Source: Anodontia alba (taxonomy: Eukaryota; Mollusca; Bivalvia; Lucinida; Lucinidae). Taken from it: 64,000 nt of DNA. Positions 9,830-20,329 of the stretch are shown piece after piece (within the stretch, counting starts at the first letter, position 1; the number at the start of each line of letters is the position of its first letter). Made by a program: the position numbers and the translations under genes. The DNA lies in assembly GCA_964016985.1 (NCBI GenBank), contig OZ024828.1, positions 72,909,264 through 72,973,263 of the forward strand, read 5' to 3'. The notes below the pieces were generated by a model. The model did not search any database and was not told where the DNA came from. It saw only the letters and a program-made list of their open reading frames with translations.

Positions 9830-11816
9830 TAAGCGCAAAAATGGCAATTTTAAACGAAAACATAAAACTGTTTTATCTCTTTTTGATTTAAATATTCTCT
9901 TAAATTCTGGACGTCATCAAATGCTTTTTAAACTAGCTTCACTGTCTGTTTCTTCATTACGTAAGTTAGATGATGAGGCGAATAAATTTTATGATAGAAA
10001 ACATAATTTGTATGAAGCAGCTCTCCTTACTAGATGTTATACTCAACATGCTCTTTGTCCTTACATTGATTCTGAAATTAACCACATTTGACACTTCATC
10101 AAAATTCCATTCATTAATAAAGGTATTGAATTCATAGATTTGCCTAGCATATTTCGAGATAATAATGTTATATCAGCGATACCTTCATATTTCGAAAACA
10201 CGGAATCTCCTATTATTTGTTATAAATATAACAAACCTATCCGTAATACTATACTTAATTTCAGTAAATTAGTTTCTGATCTTGATCTTGAAACTAGTTC
10301 CCCTGATTCTTGAGATTGTAAAGATTCTAAATTTTGTATCAACCATCGGGTCATATTGTCACTGGTAACTTGAAGATTATAACTGATTCACGAATCCGTT
10401 CATTTATTTCAAAAGGACCTAAATATAGATTCCCAGCCCACATTGATTTCAATAAATGTCGGGAAACAATTGCCAGTGCTTTTAATGATTATTGTACGCG
10501 TTGATGTAAACGAGAGCATGTTGAGTCTAATGCTTTAAATAATTGGAAATTAAAGATTTTTAAGATCATTGATGAACGTGTGTTATTTTACTCTAATAAC
10601 CTTGGTCTTCTTCCTCCTAAGCCTAAATTATCTTTTCGATATTTGAAACAAGGTATCCAAGAATTTCATAGGAAGTATGTTTTGGCTCCAGCTGATAAAG
10701 CTGCTAATAATGTTGTTGTTGTGTGACGACTTTATTATATCAATACTCTTAAACAAGAACTTGGTAGTACCAAAACATATGAACGGATTTCTACTGACGA
10801 GAGATCTATTGTCAATACCCATTCTATCGATATTACTGCTAAGTTTGCAGTGAGCATTAAAGAAAAGCAAGACAGACTTCCTACGTTATATTAGTTACCG
10901 AAACTTCATAAACGACCTTATAAAGCACGTTTCATTGCTAATTCTAGTTCTTGTACGACTACTGTTTTGTCCAAACTGCTAACTTCATGCCTTACTGCTG
11001 TTAAAAAACATTGGATTAGATACTATCATACTGTTTACGAAAGGGACGGAATTAACTATTTTTGGTCAATTAAAAATTCTAATGATGTTCTCAATAAATT
11101 TAAATCCAAAAACTTTCAGGCTTCTAAATTGTCTACATATGATTTTTCTACACTGTATACTACGTTACCTCATCATCTTATAAAAGATAAACTTATTGAT
11201 TTAATTAACCGAACGTTTATTCGGGAGAATACCCAATATTTGGCTTGCAACGAAGAATGTGCTTTTTTCACTTCTGATGTGTATAATAATCACAATTTAT
11301 AGTCGTGTCAAAAAGTCTGTGATGCCCTTGTTTATCTTTTGGATAACATTTTTGTTAGATTTGGAACTTAACTTTATAGACAAACTATTGGTATTCCGAT
11401 GGGAACTAATTGTGCTCCTCTTGTTGCAGATTTGTTTCTTTTTTGTTATGAGAGAGATTTCATGAAGTCTCTCTCACGTGAAAATCAGGCTGACATTATT
11501 GAGGCTTTCAATTCAACTTCAAGATACCTTGACGATTTATTAAATATTGACAATATTTACTTTGGCCAAATGGTGGACCGGATATACCCTACAGAACTCC
11601 AATTAAATAGAGCAAATTCTTCCGATACCGAGGCACCTTTTTTGGATTTGAATCTATGTATATCTAATAGTACAGTTTCCACCAAAATTTATGATAAACG
11701 GGACGATTTTGATTTTGATATAGTCAATTTCCCTTTTCTGGATGGCGATGTCCCCCGGCGTACCTCATATGGGGTATACATATCTCAACTTATAAGATTC
11801 GCCAGAGCTTCTTGTG
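9830..11816 (+). pseudogene. Family A reverse transcriptase, nearly full length but broken
   Basis: This is the longest family A copy. Allowing for several stops and frame changes, RT blocks appear in order: an N-terminal region (LFDLNILLNSGRHQMLFKLA, 9890), HIVTGN...IITDSRI (10355-10400), YVLAPADKAANNV (10675-10720), PKLHKRPYKARFIA (10900-10940), STYDFSTLYTTLP with the first catalytic Asp (11130-11170), IPMGTNCAPLVADLF (11395-11440), RYLDDLLNID with the catalytic Asp pair (11522-11550), SSDTEAPFLDLNL, KRDDFDFDIVNFPFLDGDVP and SYGVYISQLIRFARA (11765-11810). The blocks are typical of Penelope-like RTs. No GIY-YIG domain follows in any family A copy. In-frame stops (for example 10089, 10312, 10505, 10724, 11302) show it is dead. 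It breaks off at about 11816, fused directly to the A-tail. Confidence 0.85.
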
Positions 11817-12000
11817 TTTTTCAGTCCTTTTAGTATTGCGATTACCTCGCTTGGGGAAGAGAGAGGTAATATTAGTGCTTTTGGTACGTTTGTTCGGTTT
11901 GTGCTTGTTTAGATTTGTCGGTTTCCTCTTCCTCTTGGGGTCTGGGAAGGGCTGCGGTTTGTGATTGTGGCACTCCCTGGACTTTTCTCTTACCTTTTTT
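11817..12000 (+). mobile_element. A-tail joined to truncated RT by internal deletion
   Basis: After GCCAGAGCTTCTT the RT text switches to GTGTTTTTCAGTCCTTTTAG, which is mid A-tail. In the copy at 13613 the RT continues for several hundred bases before the tail. Both sides of the junction share TTCTT, consistent with a microhomology-type deletion or template jump. The tail ends normally with CTCTTACCTTTTTT. Confidence 0.8.
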
Positions 12001-13255
12001 ACCATAGTGCAGATTATATTTCATTTAATTTGGGCTCATTGAAAATGGAGTTCTGCTTATGTATACGCTAGAGGGCCTAAGCGGTGTTGCAAACTTCATC
12101 ACTGCTTATTAAGAGTCTCAATAAAACCGAGACTACCATTTTCTTATCTGCAGTGTGTTCTTGTTTCTAAAGGCAATCTTTTTGACGTTTATTTTACTCT
12201 TTGTTGCTTTGTGGTTTATTCTACGAGGCGATTTGTTGTATGTCTTTCCGTGTGTCATTTTGTTCTTGTGTTTTTCAGTCCTTTTAGTATTGCGATCACC
12301 TCGCTTGGGGAAGAGAAAGCTAATCTTAGTGCTTTTTGTACGTTTGTTCGATTTGTGCTTGTTTAGATTTGTCGGTTTCCTCTTCCTCTTGGGGTGGGAA
12401 CGGCTGCGGATTGTGGCACTCCCTGGACTTTCCTCTTTCCTTTTTTTGAAACTTACTTTTCTTACTCGAAATTTCGGAAAGTATTGTCAACAAGGGATTC
12501 TTACGTCTACAAGTCTGAGAGAGCATGTAGACTCTGCCGGACACATCGAGAAGGAAAACCTTTTTATCTATTACAACCCTGCTGAAAGTTCTGTACTGCG
12601 GGAACCTACCGACAGTCATAGTACCGCTCTTTTTCATTTAGTAACTTTAACTTTCTGTAGTGTGTTCTTTGTTTCCAAAGGCAATCTTTTTGACGTTTAT
12701 TTTACTACACTGCAGCCGGTATTCGTGCCGTCTGGCGGCGGTAGAACGTCTCCCCGTACTTTACCATAGTGCAGATTATATTTCATTTCCTTTGGGATCA
12801 TTGGGCCCATTGTGGAATCTTTGAAAATGGAGTTCTGCTCTTGTATACGCTAGAGGGCGTAAGCAGTGTTGAAAACTTCATTACTGCTTATGAAGAGTCT
12901 CAATAAAACCGAGACTCCCATTTTCTTATCTGTAGTGTGGTCTTTGTTTCCAAAGGCAATTTTTTTGACGTTTATTTTACTACACTGCAGCTGGTATTAG
13001 TGCCGTGTGGCGGCGGTAGAACGTCTCCCCGTACTTTACCATAGTGCAGATTATACTTCATTTCCTTTTGGATCATTGGGCCCATTGTGGAATCTTTGAA
13101 AATGGAGTTCTGCTCATGTATACGCTAGAGGGCGTAAGCAGTGTTGCAAACTTCATTACTGCTTATGAAGAGTCTCAATAAAACCGAGACTCCCATTTTC
13201 TTCTGTAGTGTGTTCTTTGTTTCAAAGGCAATCTTTTTGACGTTTATTTAACCAG
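12001..13255. repeat. TR270 tandem array, unit about 270 bp, about four copies
   Basis: Each unit carries TACCATAGTGCAGATTATA, ATGGAGTTCTGCTC, TGTATACGCTAGAGGGC, a hairpin whose arms GAGTCTC and GAGACTC enclose a 9-nt loop with AATAAA, then GTGTTCTTTGTTTCCAAAGG and TTTTACTACACTGCAG. Units start near 12001, 12767 and 13038, with a partial unit to 13255. The first unit is interrupted by an A-tail at 12199-12452 and some unrelated sequence to about 12645. Related units occur at 1860-2329, 17.9 kb, 42.9 kb and 53.6 kb. Confidence 0.8.
12199..12452 (+). mobile_element. A-tail inserted in TR270 array
   Basis: It begins inside the tail (TTTGTTGCTTTGTGGTTTAT) and ends at CTCTTTCC plus T-run. It is a 5'-truncated copy nested in the first TR270 unit. 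Confidence 0.75.
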
Positions 13256-13612
13256 TGGGTTGGGGCTTGACGATATGCCTTTGGCTTGGCCCGCCGTGGT
13301 TCAACTATTGGTTTTCATTTACTCTGGCATACAATAGAATTAGCCATGAGTACTCGTCTTTGTTTATAATAGTGATTAATTTGAAAAGCTCTGGCGAATC
13401 TAATAAGTTGAGATATGTATACCCCATATGAGGTACGCCGGGGGACATCGTCAATTGTTTGTCTTATTTTGTTCTTGTGTTTTTCAGTCCTTTAAGCATT
13501 GCGATTACCTCGCTTGGGGAAACGTAAGCTCATCTGTGTGCTTTTCGTAGGTTTGTCAGATTTGTGCTTGTTTGGTTCCTTTTCCTCTTAGTAACTGGGT
13601 AGGGCTGCGGTT
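13256..13612 (+). mobile_element. Mosaic of family A fragments
   Basis: Three pieces are joined. 13256-13384 (+) is the segment just after the RT stop (GGGTTGGGGCTTGACGATAT and TTTATAATAGTG). 13385-13455 is a piece of the RT C-terminal part in reverse orientation, coding SYGVYISQLI on the minus strand. 13456-13612 (+) is mid A-tail ending at GGGCTGCGG. The reverse piece and the forward RT piece at 13613 form a short inverted pair. Confidence 0.7.
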
Positions 13613-14655
13613 CCACCAAAATTTATGATAAACGGGACGATTTTGATTTTGATACAGTCAATTTCCCTTTTCTGGATGACGATGTCCCCCGGCGTACCTC
13701 ATATGGGGTATACATATCTCAACTTATTAGATTCGCCAGAGCTTCTTCAAATCTTAATGACTTTAACTACCGTTATAAAGCCCTTACTGCCAAACTTCCT
13801 AGGCAGGGCTATCGTTATTTTAAACATCGTAAGGCGTTTTCGAAATTTTATCGCAGACACAGTGCCTTGTTAGAAAAATATAGCGTCAGTCTGAAAACAC
13901 TTCTGCAACAAGGTATATCGGAACCAGAATTTTACGGTGACTTAGTGTACATATTTTTAAAAAAATGTAGGTAAATCTAACTTTTCGGAGCAATTCGGAA
14001 CTGGCTATAGCCTGGATATTATGCGGCAGGCTGCATGCCTAGTTGTCAACCCAATCATTGTTGATGGCTATGCTTCACTCTTTAATCGCACGACGGCGGT
14101 TCGGGCCTCAGACTCAATGACGGCCTCTTCGTAAAACTTTAACCAGTGGGTTGGGGCTTGACGATATGTCTTTGGCTTGGCCCGCCGTGGTTCAACTATT
14201 GGTTTTCATTTACTCTGGCATACAATAGAATAAGTTTAATTAATTTGATTTTTATGTTTTCGCTTTGATGCATGGACTGAGTTGGGAGCCTTTATGCGAA
14301 CCGAATTTTTATGTATTTCTGTATTAAGAGTAGCATCGGGACCCAGGGTGAAGTTGGCTAGCTGTAAAAGTGCGCTTTAACCCAGACCCCTCCCCCCACC
14401 CGCGCCCCGTCTCACCACGGTGACTTATTCTACTAACGAGGCGATTTGTTTTATGTCTTACCTTGTGTTATTTTGTTCTTGTTATTTTTCAGTCCTTTTA
14501 GCATTGCGATTACCTCGCTTGGGGAAGAGAGAGCTAATCTTTGTACTTGTTGTACGTTTATTCGATTTGCGCTTGCTTGGTTTTGTCTATTTCCTCTTCC
14601 TCTTGGTGTCTGGGAAGGGCTGCGGTTTGTGATTGTGGGACTCCCTGGACTTTTT
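13613..14655 (+). pseudogene. Family A RT C-terminal part plus 3' region
   Basis: The frame resumes at FDFDTVNFPFLDDDVP and runs through SYGVYISQLIRFARA, RYKALTAKLPRQGYRYF, KAFSKFYRRHSALLEKYSVS, TLLQQGISEPEFYGDLVY (to about 13950). After a frameshift come RQAACLVVNP-type residues and a stop near 14132. No GIY-YIG coding follows; instead the conserved post-stop block (GGTTGGGGCTTGACGATAT) and the A-tail follow to 14655. This copy links the A-tail to the RT as one element. A G/C-rich patch at 14385-14415 (CCTCCCCCCACCCGCGCCCC) replaces CCCCCCGGTGG of other copies. Confidence 0.8.
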
Positions 14656-15160
14656 CGTCTCGTCTTTGTTTATTATAGTGATTAATTTGATTTTTGTGTT
14701 TTCGCTTTGATGCATTGACTGAGTTGGGAGCCTTTATGCGAATCGAATTTTTATGTGTTTCTGTATTAAAAGTAGCATTGGGACCTATGATGAAGTTAGC
14801 TAGCTGTAAAAGTGCTTTAAACCCCCCGGTGGTTTACTCTTCTGACCGTTCTAAGGCGGTGGTCCCGGTGTTAGTCGTACTCTTTGTTGCTTTGTGATTT
14901 ATTCTACGTGGCGATTTGTTGTATGTCTTTCCATGTGTCATTTTGTTCTTGTGTTATTTAGTCCTTTTAGTATTGCGATTACCTAGCTTGGGGAAGAGAG
15001 AGCTAATCATAGTGCGTTTCGTACGTTTGTTTGATTTGTGCTTGTTTGGATTTGTCGGTTTTCTCTTCCTCTTGAGGTCTAGGAAGGGCTGCGGTTTGTG
15101 ATTGTGGCACTCCCTGGACCTGGACTTTTCTCTTACCTTTTTTTTTTTTTTTTTTCTTTT
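14656..15160 (+). mobile_element. A-tail, second copy in tandem
   Basis: It starts at GTCTCGTCTTTGTTTATTATAG and runs through all A-tail blocks to CTCTTACC and a long T-run (15137-15160). The first copy loses its CTCTTACC end exactly where this one begins, so the two are fused head to tail in the same orientation. Confidence 0.8.
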
Positions 15161-15326
15161 ACCTTTTTTTTCAATATGATGATAACAGTACTGCACAAAT
15201 TATGACAAAGCCTGTGCTTGAAACGTTTTCTCCGTTGAAATGTTCGTTTTTGTCGCGGCTCATATGTATTTTGCCACCCTAAACGACTCCGTTAGTTTGA
15301 TATTTTTCTTCTTCTTTAAATTACAG

Positions 15327-15440
15327 AGTGTCCCGGATGTTCTGGTGTCAAAGTGTGTGTAGTTGACGGTGGATCCGCTACATGTGAATGCCCATCTGGA
15401 TATATTGAGAATGGCAGTGGAGCATGCACCTCTGTTTTTG
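15327..15440 (+). CDS. EGF/follistatin-like module exon 3 (114 bp)
   Basis: The acceptor CTTTAAATTACAG ends at 15326; the donor GTATGTTCAT starts at 15441. The module begins CPGCSGVKVCVVDGG and keeps all six cysteines (CECPSGYIENGSGAC). It ends with Phe before the split codon, where most copies have Pro. The intron sequence before it (TTTTGTCGCGGCTCATATG, CTAAACGACTCCG) matches the other EGF introns, showing that the gene resumes here after the 11-kb repeat-filled gap. Confidence 0.85.
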
Positions 15441-15993
15441 GTATGTTCATAGTTTTGTAAAAATCGCACATGCTTATTATTTATTATACAATGAATAAAT
15501 AACATGAAACTTGAATCAGCAATTTTCTGATTTTGATTTAGTCTGTATTTCGCCCCTACTTCTATATAGTGCTGATGTTATTCAGTTGTTTCGTACTCTG
15601 GGAGTATTGGGCCCATACATTATATTTGAAAATAGAATTTCACTAAAACTTGCTGGGGAACATGTGGAACTTTTCATTATTTCCAATGAACATACTTAAA
15701 AAAACTTAGCCCGGTATGATCTTATTTAACTTTGTTCTGTTTATCAAAACGATCCATAGGTCGGAATATATTGGAAAAGACTTAACTGGATTCATCTATT
15801 CGAATTGTTCCTTTATGTCTGCCCACATATTTTAGATAAAATATTGTGAAAACAGTTAAGTACAAATTGTGACAAAGCCTAATAGTATGTTATTACGTTT
15901 TCTACGTTGAAAATGTGCATTTTGTCGTGTCCCATATATATTTATTCACTCTAAACAACTCTGCTATTTAGATGATTTGTCTTTTAATTTCAG

Positions 15994-16107
15994 AGTGTCC
16001 GTCGTGTTCTGGTGTGAAAGTGTGTGTTGTTGTCGGTGGATCAGCTACGTGTGAATGCCCATCTGGATATGTTGACGATGGTAGTGGTGCATGTATGTTA
16101 GTACCTG
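15994..16107 (+). CDS. EGF/follistatin-like module exon 4 (114 bp)
   Basis: The acceptor CTTTTAATTTCAG ends at 15993; the donor GTATGTTCAC starts at 16108. The module begins CPSCSGVKVCVVVGG; Val replaces the usual Asp before GG. All six cysteines and the CECPSGYVDDGSGAC segment are kept. It lies 667 bp after exon 3, the shortest unit spacing in the array. Confidence 0.85.
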
Positions 16108-16548
16108 GTATGTTCACATTTTTGTAAGTTTACACTTTTGTAAAGTGCAAAACATCATAGTTGCTTGTTATTGTGATTTGAAAAAACAACAACAACTGAA
16201 TTTGATATTTTCTTATTTCGATGTGTTCTAAATCTCTAAAGACCCCTACTTTAGAATAATTTGTGATCAGAGCAGCTTTCACCATGTTCTTGTTTGGAGG
16301 CTGCAAAATAACGACCATACCTCTATAAAATACTGATGTGGTTGAATAGTGTGGTCCTCAGGAATAATTGGGCTCATATATTATATGGAAAAAAAAGAAT
16401 TCGGCTCAAAACTACTAGGAAACGTGACAGGCATTACATTGTTCATTGTTTTCACTGAAAATTCTATATAAAATCGAGTCTGGTAAATTCAGATTTTGAT
16501 TTGTTTTTTATACACACAGGATTCATACTTCGGCATATTTTAGTAGAC

Positions 16549-16925
16549 TTAACTATTTTAGTAGACCCAGGGTGAGGTTAGCTAGCTGTAAAAGTGCTGT
16601 AAACCTCCCGGTGGTTTGCTCTGCCGACCGTTCTAAGGCGGTGGTCCCGGTGTTAGTCTTAATCTTTGTTGCCTTGTGGTTTATTCTACGAGGCGATTTG
16701 TTGTATGTCTTTCGTGTGTCGTTTTGCTCTTGTGTTTTTTCGGTCATTTTAGTATTGCGATTACCTCGCTTGGGGAAGAGAGAGCTAATCTTAGTGCTTT
16801 TCTTACGTTTGTTCGGTTTGTGCTTGTTTAGATTTGTCGGGTTTTTTTCCTCTTGGGGTCTGGGAAGGGCTGCGATTGTGATTGCGGCACTCCCTGGACT
16901 TTTCTCTTACCTTTTTTTTTTAACT
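16549..16925 (+). mobile_element. A-tail insertion with target duplication in EGF intron
   Basis: TTAACT occurs at 16549-16554 and again at 16920-16925, directly after the terminal T-run. Across the insert, flanking intron sequence is continuous with other EGF introns (GACTTAACTGG..TCAAA...GCTCAGATATAT). Between the left target copy and the element is a 12-base filler, ATTTTAGTAGAC (16555-16566), a copy of 16537-16548. Short duplication, T-ended 3' end, 5' truncation and filler are what target-primed reverse transcription leaves. Confidence 0.8.
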
Positions 16926-17069
16926 GATTTCAAAATATTTTAAGTGCTCAGATATATTGTTTTATAAATTGAGTGAACAATCCGAATAATCATTTTGTAT
17001 TTTTACAATATTTAAACCTCGAGTGAATATTTGGTACCATCAAAATAGATTTAAACACGCCGATACTTT

Positions 17070-17465
17070 GTTTTTACTTCGACCGTTCTAAGGCGGTCGT
17101 TCTGGTTTTGGTTCTTTGTGTAGCTGTTCGCCGCGGGGCTTTTTTTTTTTACAAGTTTTGTCTTGTTCCATGTCTTATTGATTTGTTAAATTTATTTGTC
17201 TAGCATTGTGATCACTTTGTTGGGCAAGAGGGAGCTGGTTGTTTTGATTTTCTACTGTCTGTGGCTTGTGCACTCTCTGTCATGGATTGTTTGCTGTTCC
17301 TCTTGATGTCTGCCTTTTATTACAAACTTTTTTAAATTGCTCCGAAAAAATCTTTCCACCAACAATCATTTTTTATTTAAAGATTAAATCACCATAAATT
17401 TCAGGGTCTGACAATACGTCTTGCAGATGTGTTTTCAAACCAATATTATATTTGAACATTAATTC
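17070..17465. mobile_element. A2 fragment: tail (+) next to RT thumb (-)
   Basis: 17085-17330 (+) holds the CGACCG..CGGTCG hairpin and the A2-tail blocks (GCATTGTGATCACTTTG, GAGCTGGTTG, CTCTTGATGTCTG). 17340-17465, read on the minus strand, codes YNIGLKTHLQDVLSDPEIYG followed by DLIFK, the equivalent of SVSLKTLLQQGISEPEFYGD in family A. The RT part therefore points left, while the tail is in the orientation that follows a right-pointing RT in family A. Confidence 0.65.
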
Positions 17466-17499
17466 AGAATAACGGCTTTAACACTTAGAAAATATATCT

Positions 17500-18539
17500 G
17501 TATAACTCCTGATCCTCTGGATATGTTTTGATAATTCATTAAAACTATAAAATGTATCAGATAGATTTATCGGGCGAAGGAATGAGCACTGTTGCGTTGT
17601 TATGTATGGATTTTTCTCCCTTATGATAATTTAATTAGGCATTTTGTTTATAACGCTTATGCATGTACAGATTATTTATTTTACTTAATTGAAGTGTAGA
17701 TGTGATTAAGTAGGTGTCCCGCATGATAGAAAAACACCTCTGAATTCGGGTTTTATCGCCTCCCATTCTCATATGTTGTTATTCAATATCATCAATAACT
17801 ACAATTTAACGTTTTGTTTTGGATATACACTTAAACGAAATAGCATGTTTCTGCTGATTCCAGGGGTGAAAGGACTCTATAAAGGTTGCCGTTTGCTACA
17901 AAGAACACAGAAAAAAGTCTCGGGTTTCATTCCGATTCTTCATATGACAGCAATGTAGTTTACAGATTACAAAACGCTGCCCCAAGCCAAGCCCACCCGC
18001 CCCCTCCACTCACCGCCCCACTACTAGTACCGACAAGCCGAACGCAAATTTTTTAGATACTAGAATGATCTAACTGATCTCAAGGAAAAATACGACACTT
18101 TAATTAAGAAAATAGACGCTTTTTACGGCTGTGGTGAAGTATAAAAACGTTAGCCTATAGAATAGCATTTTCTATAGAGGATAGATACACAAACGCTGCA
18201 GAAATAAAAAAAAAAACACAGACGCACAAACAAAGAATAACTGCAAGTAAAGCTGAGACTGACTTGAATTAGTTGGGTGGGGGCACAACAAAATCAAAAA
18301 GATGGGAAGAAAGTGATGAGGAAATATTGGATGATGCACAGGTAAAACAAAGAGTAGTCCAACAAAGATGTGGGCAGATGAAATAAAGCAGAGCAAATGC
18401 GTATCAAAGAAAAGATGAAAATGATTCTCAAAGCGATGACTCTTTCGTAAGAAACAAAAGTTAAAATAAACAAACAAAAATCCGAAACGCTGCATTCATC
18501 CCAAATATAATATAAGTGTTAAAGAACGTAGGTGCATTA
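17500..18539 (+). mobile_element. PLE-C 5' region with a TR270-like unit
   Basis: 17500-17660 is shared with 23465-23640 (GTATAACTCCTGATCC, TATCGGGC.AA). 17880-17960 resembles TR270 reverse units (CAAAGAACACA, AGTCTCGG, GCAATGTAGTTT). 18200-18520 is the Lys/Arg-rich PLE-C leader, with stops in every frame. No complete protein is present. Confidence 0.5.
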
Positions 18540-20030
18540 AAATTTTACAAAAAGATAATTTAATTATAACAAAAAATAACAGACAAATTTATTACGAAGA
18601 ATATTCTAAAAGACAAATTATGAAAATGCTCTGAAAAAATAACACTTTTAAGCCGCTGTTACCAAAAACGAAAAAAGCACTTTCCAAGAAGTAAGATTTT
18701 TAATAAAAGGAAGTAACGATATAACAAGACATGAAAAAGATACCTGTTAGAATTTGAGTTGAAGTTAAGCTCATTCTGTGGCTTACTGAACATTCATAAA
18801 AATAAATCAATGAAGGAAAAGTCAGAAATCAATGGTATTGTTTTGGACCATAATGTTCCAGCTGACCTAAAATTTAGACCTATTATGGCGGACCAAGCCT
18901 GTGAAACCCACGGACTAAGCAGTCTAATTAGTATTCCCTTCCTAAAGCACTTAAACATTAACTTCCTTTCCCACATACCAAACAAAACAGACAAAAATGT
19001 AATTTTAGTTTCATTAAGCGCTATAAATATACAAACGTTTCATACCTAGAACCCGCTTAATTTGTCTTATCAGTTCATAAAACAATTCTTCTAAAACCGG
19101 TATTCTAAACCCCTGATGATTTATTCTACTGACCGTTCTAAGGCGGTGCTCCCGGTGTTAGTCTTACTCCTTGTTGCTTTGTGGTTTATTCTACGAGGCG
19201 ATTTGTTGTATGGCTTTCCGTATGTCATTTTGTTCTCGTGTTTTTCAGTCCTTTTAGTATTGCGATTACCTCGCTTGGGGAAGAGAGAACTAATCTTAGT
19301 GCTTTTCGTACGTTTGTTCGGTTTGTGCTTGTTTAGATTTGTCGGTTTCCTTTTCCTCTTGGGGTCTGGGAAGGGCTGCGGTTTGTGATTGTGGCACTCC
19401 CTGGACTTTTCTCTTACTTTTTTTGTGGCTTATTCTACGATGCGATTTGTTATATATCTTACCTTATGTTGGAAGTGCGATTACTTCGCTTGGTGAAGAG
19501 AGAGCTAATCTTAGTGCTCTTCGTACGTTTGTTCGATTTTCGTTTGTTTGGTTTTGTCTGTTTTCTCTTCCTCTTGGTGTCTGGGAAGGGCTGCGTTTTT
19601 TTATTTTGGCACTCCCTGGACTTTTCTCTTACCTTTTTCTTTTCTAAATGGCATTGAAACAATTCTAGTGAATTATGACTTCCAATCTGATGGGAAATTT
19701 TACAATAAATTTGAAGGCACTGCCACGGAAGCGAAATTTGCACCAACATAATTATACTACCCTTGTTCTCGCTTTCCTTGATGCGCGGTAAGAAGAAACT
19801 GGTACAGATTCTCGAACAAAAAAAATTGAACACTGGAAAAGTTTTCTGGATGACTGCTTCATTTTATGGTAAAGATCATATATGAAGAACTTGACCACGT
19901 TTATTTAATTCTGAATAGTTTACACCTGATTTAATTTTTTACAGTAGAAACAAATAGAATGGTTACCTTTTCATGATATACTTATACACTTCTAACTGAT
20001 AATTTTCACAAAGAAACAGATATAAAACAG
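18540..20030 (+). pseudogene. PLE-C: Penelope-like RT, split by A-tail insertions
   Basis: RT blocks are spread along the + strand with many stops: FCGLLNIHKNKSMKEK (18775-18820), LKFRPIMADQACETHGLS (18865-18925), NFLSHIPNKTDKNVILVS (18960-19012, leading to the first catalytic block, now decayed), then after the A-tails GIETILVNYDF (19650-19680), TEAKFAPT (19725-19750, equivalent of the usual G-MGT-APT block), FLDDCF with the catalytic Asp pair (19840-19860) and LPFHDILI (19945-19970). The order and spacing fit a PLE palm. The reading frame is destroyed, so this is a relic. Confidence 0.75.
19105..19645 (+). mobile_element. Two A-tails nested in PLE-C
   Basis: 19105-19420 is one A-tail with a full 3' end (CTCTTACTTTTTTT). 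19421-19645 is a second, more diverged fragment (TGTGGCTTATTCTACGATGCG to CTCTTACCTTTTTC). PLE-C RT sequence lies on both sides (18540-19050 and from 19646), so the A-tails arrived later. Confidence 0.75.
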
Positions 20031-20329
20031 TACTAAGATTTCAAATCATGTTATGAAAATCACTCGAAGATAAGTATACCATATAATTTTGCAAGATACG
20101 TCTGAACTTTTTGGATAACACTGTAGGTATAAGTTGCAAGACATCAATATCTTTAGATATGCAGAGGCTATCCAAAAGAAGTAATCCAAAATGGCATTGA
20201 ACATAAATTATGAGAACTAAACATCTTACAATAGAAAATAAACAAGAGGGCCAAGATTTCCCTGTATCTCTCACCTGTGTACCAGACATGTGACCCATAG
20301 TATGGGTCATTTTTAAACCAGGGCTTTAA

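Noticed and set aside
12394..12585. Frames crossing 12450-12645 between an A-tail and TR270
   Set aside because: They join tail sequence to unrelated flank; no family signature and different frames compete.
19116..19388. Hydrophobic sense frames of 60-110 codons in many places (VLLFVALWFILRG type), resembling a membrane protein family
   Set aside because: All lie in the A-tail, which is downstream of the RT stop, is truncated at varying points, and has T-rich codons that give Leu/Phe/Val by composition. Copies have stops and indels at different places.
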